Shown: positions 63,168-64,000 of the stretch, piece after piece
Numbering within the stretch: the first letter of the stretch is position 1
Layout of the letters: every line of letters begins with the position of its first letter
Source of the DNA: Candidatus Epilinea brevis
GTDB lineage: Bacteria > Chloroflexota > Anaerolineae > Epilineales > Epilineaceae
Direction: 5' to 3'
DNA length: 64,000 nt
NCBI GenBank assembly: GCA_016710785.1
Contig: JADJUE010000013.1
Coordinates: forward strand, 76,737 to 140,736
The notes under the pieces: model-generated
What the model was told of the DNA's origin: nothing
The model's input: the letters and a program-made list of their open reading frames with translations, nothing else
Databases searched by the model: none
Translations under genes and position numbers: made by a program

Positions 63168-63610
63168 ATGACAAGCGCCTACTTCCGCGCCAACGTCGGC
63201 GCCTGCGTCGTCGATGCCCAAGGCCATGTGCTCGCCCTCAAGCGCAAGGGGACCACGGACAACGCCTGGCAGATGCCCCCAAGGCGGCATCGGAAGGCGA
63301 GACGCCCGCATCGGCTGTGATGCGCGAACTCGCCGAGGAGACCGGGCTGACGGCCGACGACGTGACCATCGTCGCCGAGTTCCCCGAATGGCTCGCGTAT
63401 GAACTGCCCTGGAGTACCGGCGCCCGAAAGTGGGCTGGGGTCAGGTTCAGCGCTGGTTCCTGCTGCGTCTGACCCCGGCGCCCTGGTGCGCCCGGATGGC
63501 GTCGAGTTCGAGGCCTTCCAGTTCCTGCCCCCGGCGAACTCATGAACCGGGCCGTCGCTTTTCGGCGACCCGTGTACGAAAAGGTGCTCGCTGCTTTTGT
63601 ACCGCTGGCG
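63168..63610 (+). pseudogene. NUDIX hydrolase (RppH-like), broken by several frameshifts
   Basis: Pieces in different frames assemble into one NUDIX protein. They are MTSAYFRANVGACVVDAQGH with VLALKRKGTTDNAWQMP; QGGIG; then GETPASAVMRELAEETGL (the Nudix box); then EFPEWLAYELP; then KVGWGQVQRWFLLRL; and finally AVAFRRPVYEKVLAAFVPL. At least four indels are needed, the first at a C-run (CCCCC for CCCC, near 63276). RppH-type enzymes remove 5' pyrophosphate from RNA or hydrolyse dinucleoside polyphosphates. It is either a decayed gene or a badly resolved contig end. Confidence 0.72.
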
Positions 63611-63671
63611 ACCGCGCATCGCGGAACGGCTGACAGGGTGCGATGTCAGGCGCTGAGCGACAAACAGCGAG

Positions 63672-64000
63672 TCAATGCTCCACGGATTGAACAGGCTGAG
63701 CCCCGTGAAGCGGAAATCGGTCCATTGCGAGTCACCAGCACCATTTGGTGCTGGATCGCGGTTGCGGCGATGAGGGAGTCCATGACCCCATCGGTTCGCC
63801 GCGTTGTCGTTGTTCCGCCGTCAGGCGACCCCAGGTGAGCATCGTGTCACCGTCCAGCGCGAGCATGCGATCGCCAAACTGGCTCAGCAGGTCGGCATTT
63901 AGCCAGACCTCGAGTTCGGTTCGGCGGTTCGACGCCGGTCGCTGGCTGATGCCGAACTGAACCTCGCCTAGAGGTCACGACGCTCAGAAACGCACGATCG
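63672..64000 (-). pseudogene. PIN-domain (VapC-like) toxin, partial and frameshifted
   Basis: Reading from the window edge leftwards: FLSVVT, then GEVQFGISQRPASNRRTELE and VWLNADLLSQFGDRMLALDG with TWGRLTAEQRQRGEP; then in a second frame VMDSLIAATAIQHQMVLVTR; then in a third TDFRFTGLSLFNPW. These are the helices and acidic positions of VapC PIN RNases, joined only by about four indels. The N-terminus lies outside the window. With the DUF1778 fragment it suggests a former toxin-antitoxin-rich accessory region. Confidence 0.7.

Overview
The window is GC-rich DNA that most resembles a non-model Chloroflexota genome. This is inferred, not proven, from four things: long Thr/Pro-rich linkers in exported proteins, short C-terminal tails of the LP(L/W)L type, LexA-like boxes of the form GAAC-N4-GTTC, and sigma-factor cassettes whose partners carry DUF5667/DUF5666-like domains. 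The left 50 kb is mostly intact chromosomal coding sequence. The right 14 kb, especially beyond 57.7 kb, contains gene fragments, repeats and many single-base frame disruptions.

Layout. 0-5 kb: a leftward operon of ABC ATPase, ABC permease and an RsmB-type rRNA methyltransferase with a long 20-residue-repeat extension; a 14-nt tandem duplication breaks its frame. 5-9 kb: ECF sigma cassette 1, divergent from hsp20-lon. 9-11 kb: an SPFH protein. 11-14 kb: ECF cassette 2 in an apparent operon with phosphofructokinase. 14-18.6 kb: a Lon-like AAA protease, a lytic transglycosylase with two LexA-type boxes upstream, and a HiPIP with a clear terminator. 18.9-20.2 kb: a membrane protein and a YbaK-type deacylase. 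20-32.6 kb: very large exported proteins, with ECF cassette 3 heading the leftward series. 32.7-37.7 kb: nrtR-nadA-nadB-nadC with a 21-bp palindromic operator. 37.8-46.2 kb: a double-VWA exported protein, moaA, a lipoprotein and a subtilase. 46.2-47.9 kb: msrP (Mo methionine sulfoxide reductase), divergent from a thioredoxin-like gene with an in-frame TGA at the first redox-Cys position and a bSECIS-like hairpin. 47.9-50.2 kb: a macro-domain gene and an orphan nuoM. 50.2-54.2 kb: a large inverted repeat, two glycosyltransferases and a lipoprotein. 54.3-56.7 kb: folC and folE. 57.7-64 kb: remnants of a SARP regulator, a DUF1778 antitoxin, a NUDIX enzyme and a PIN toxin, plus a quinone-reductase-like gene, an HNH pair, a GNAT protein and several repeat arrays.

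The most interesting single item is the candidate selenocysteine thioredoxin (47433-47846). TGA replaces the first Cys of a WCxxC motif and coding continues in frame through the thioredoxin fold. A perfect 7-bp stem with a G-first 3-nt loop starts 20 nt after the TGA. Next come the paired LexA-like boxes over a peptidoglycan lytic transglycosylase gene, which suggest SOS control of cell-wall remodelling, and the NrtR-nadABC regulatory unit.

Caution: at least nine genes carry frame disruptions, several at G/C homopolymers and most in the right 14 kb. Assembly or sequencing indels are as likely as true pseudogenes. All functional calls come from reading the sequence and from knowledge of the families; no database search was run.
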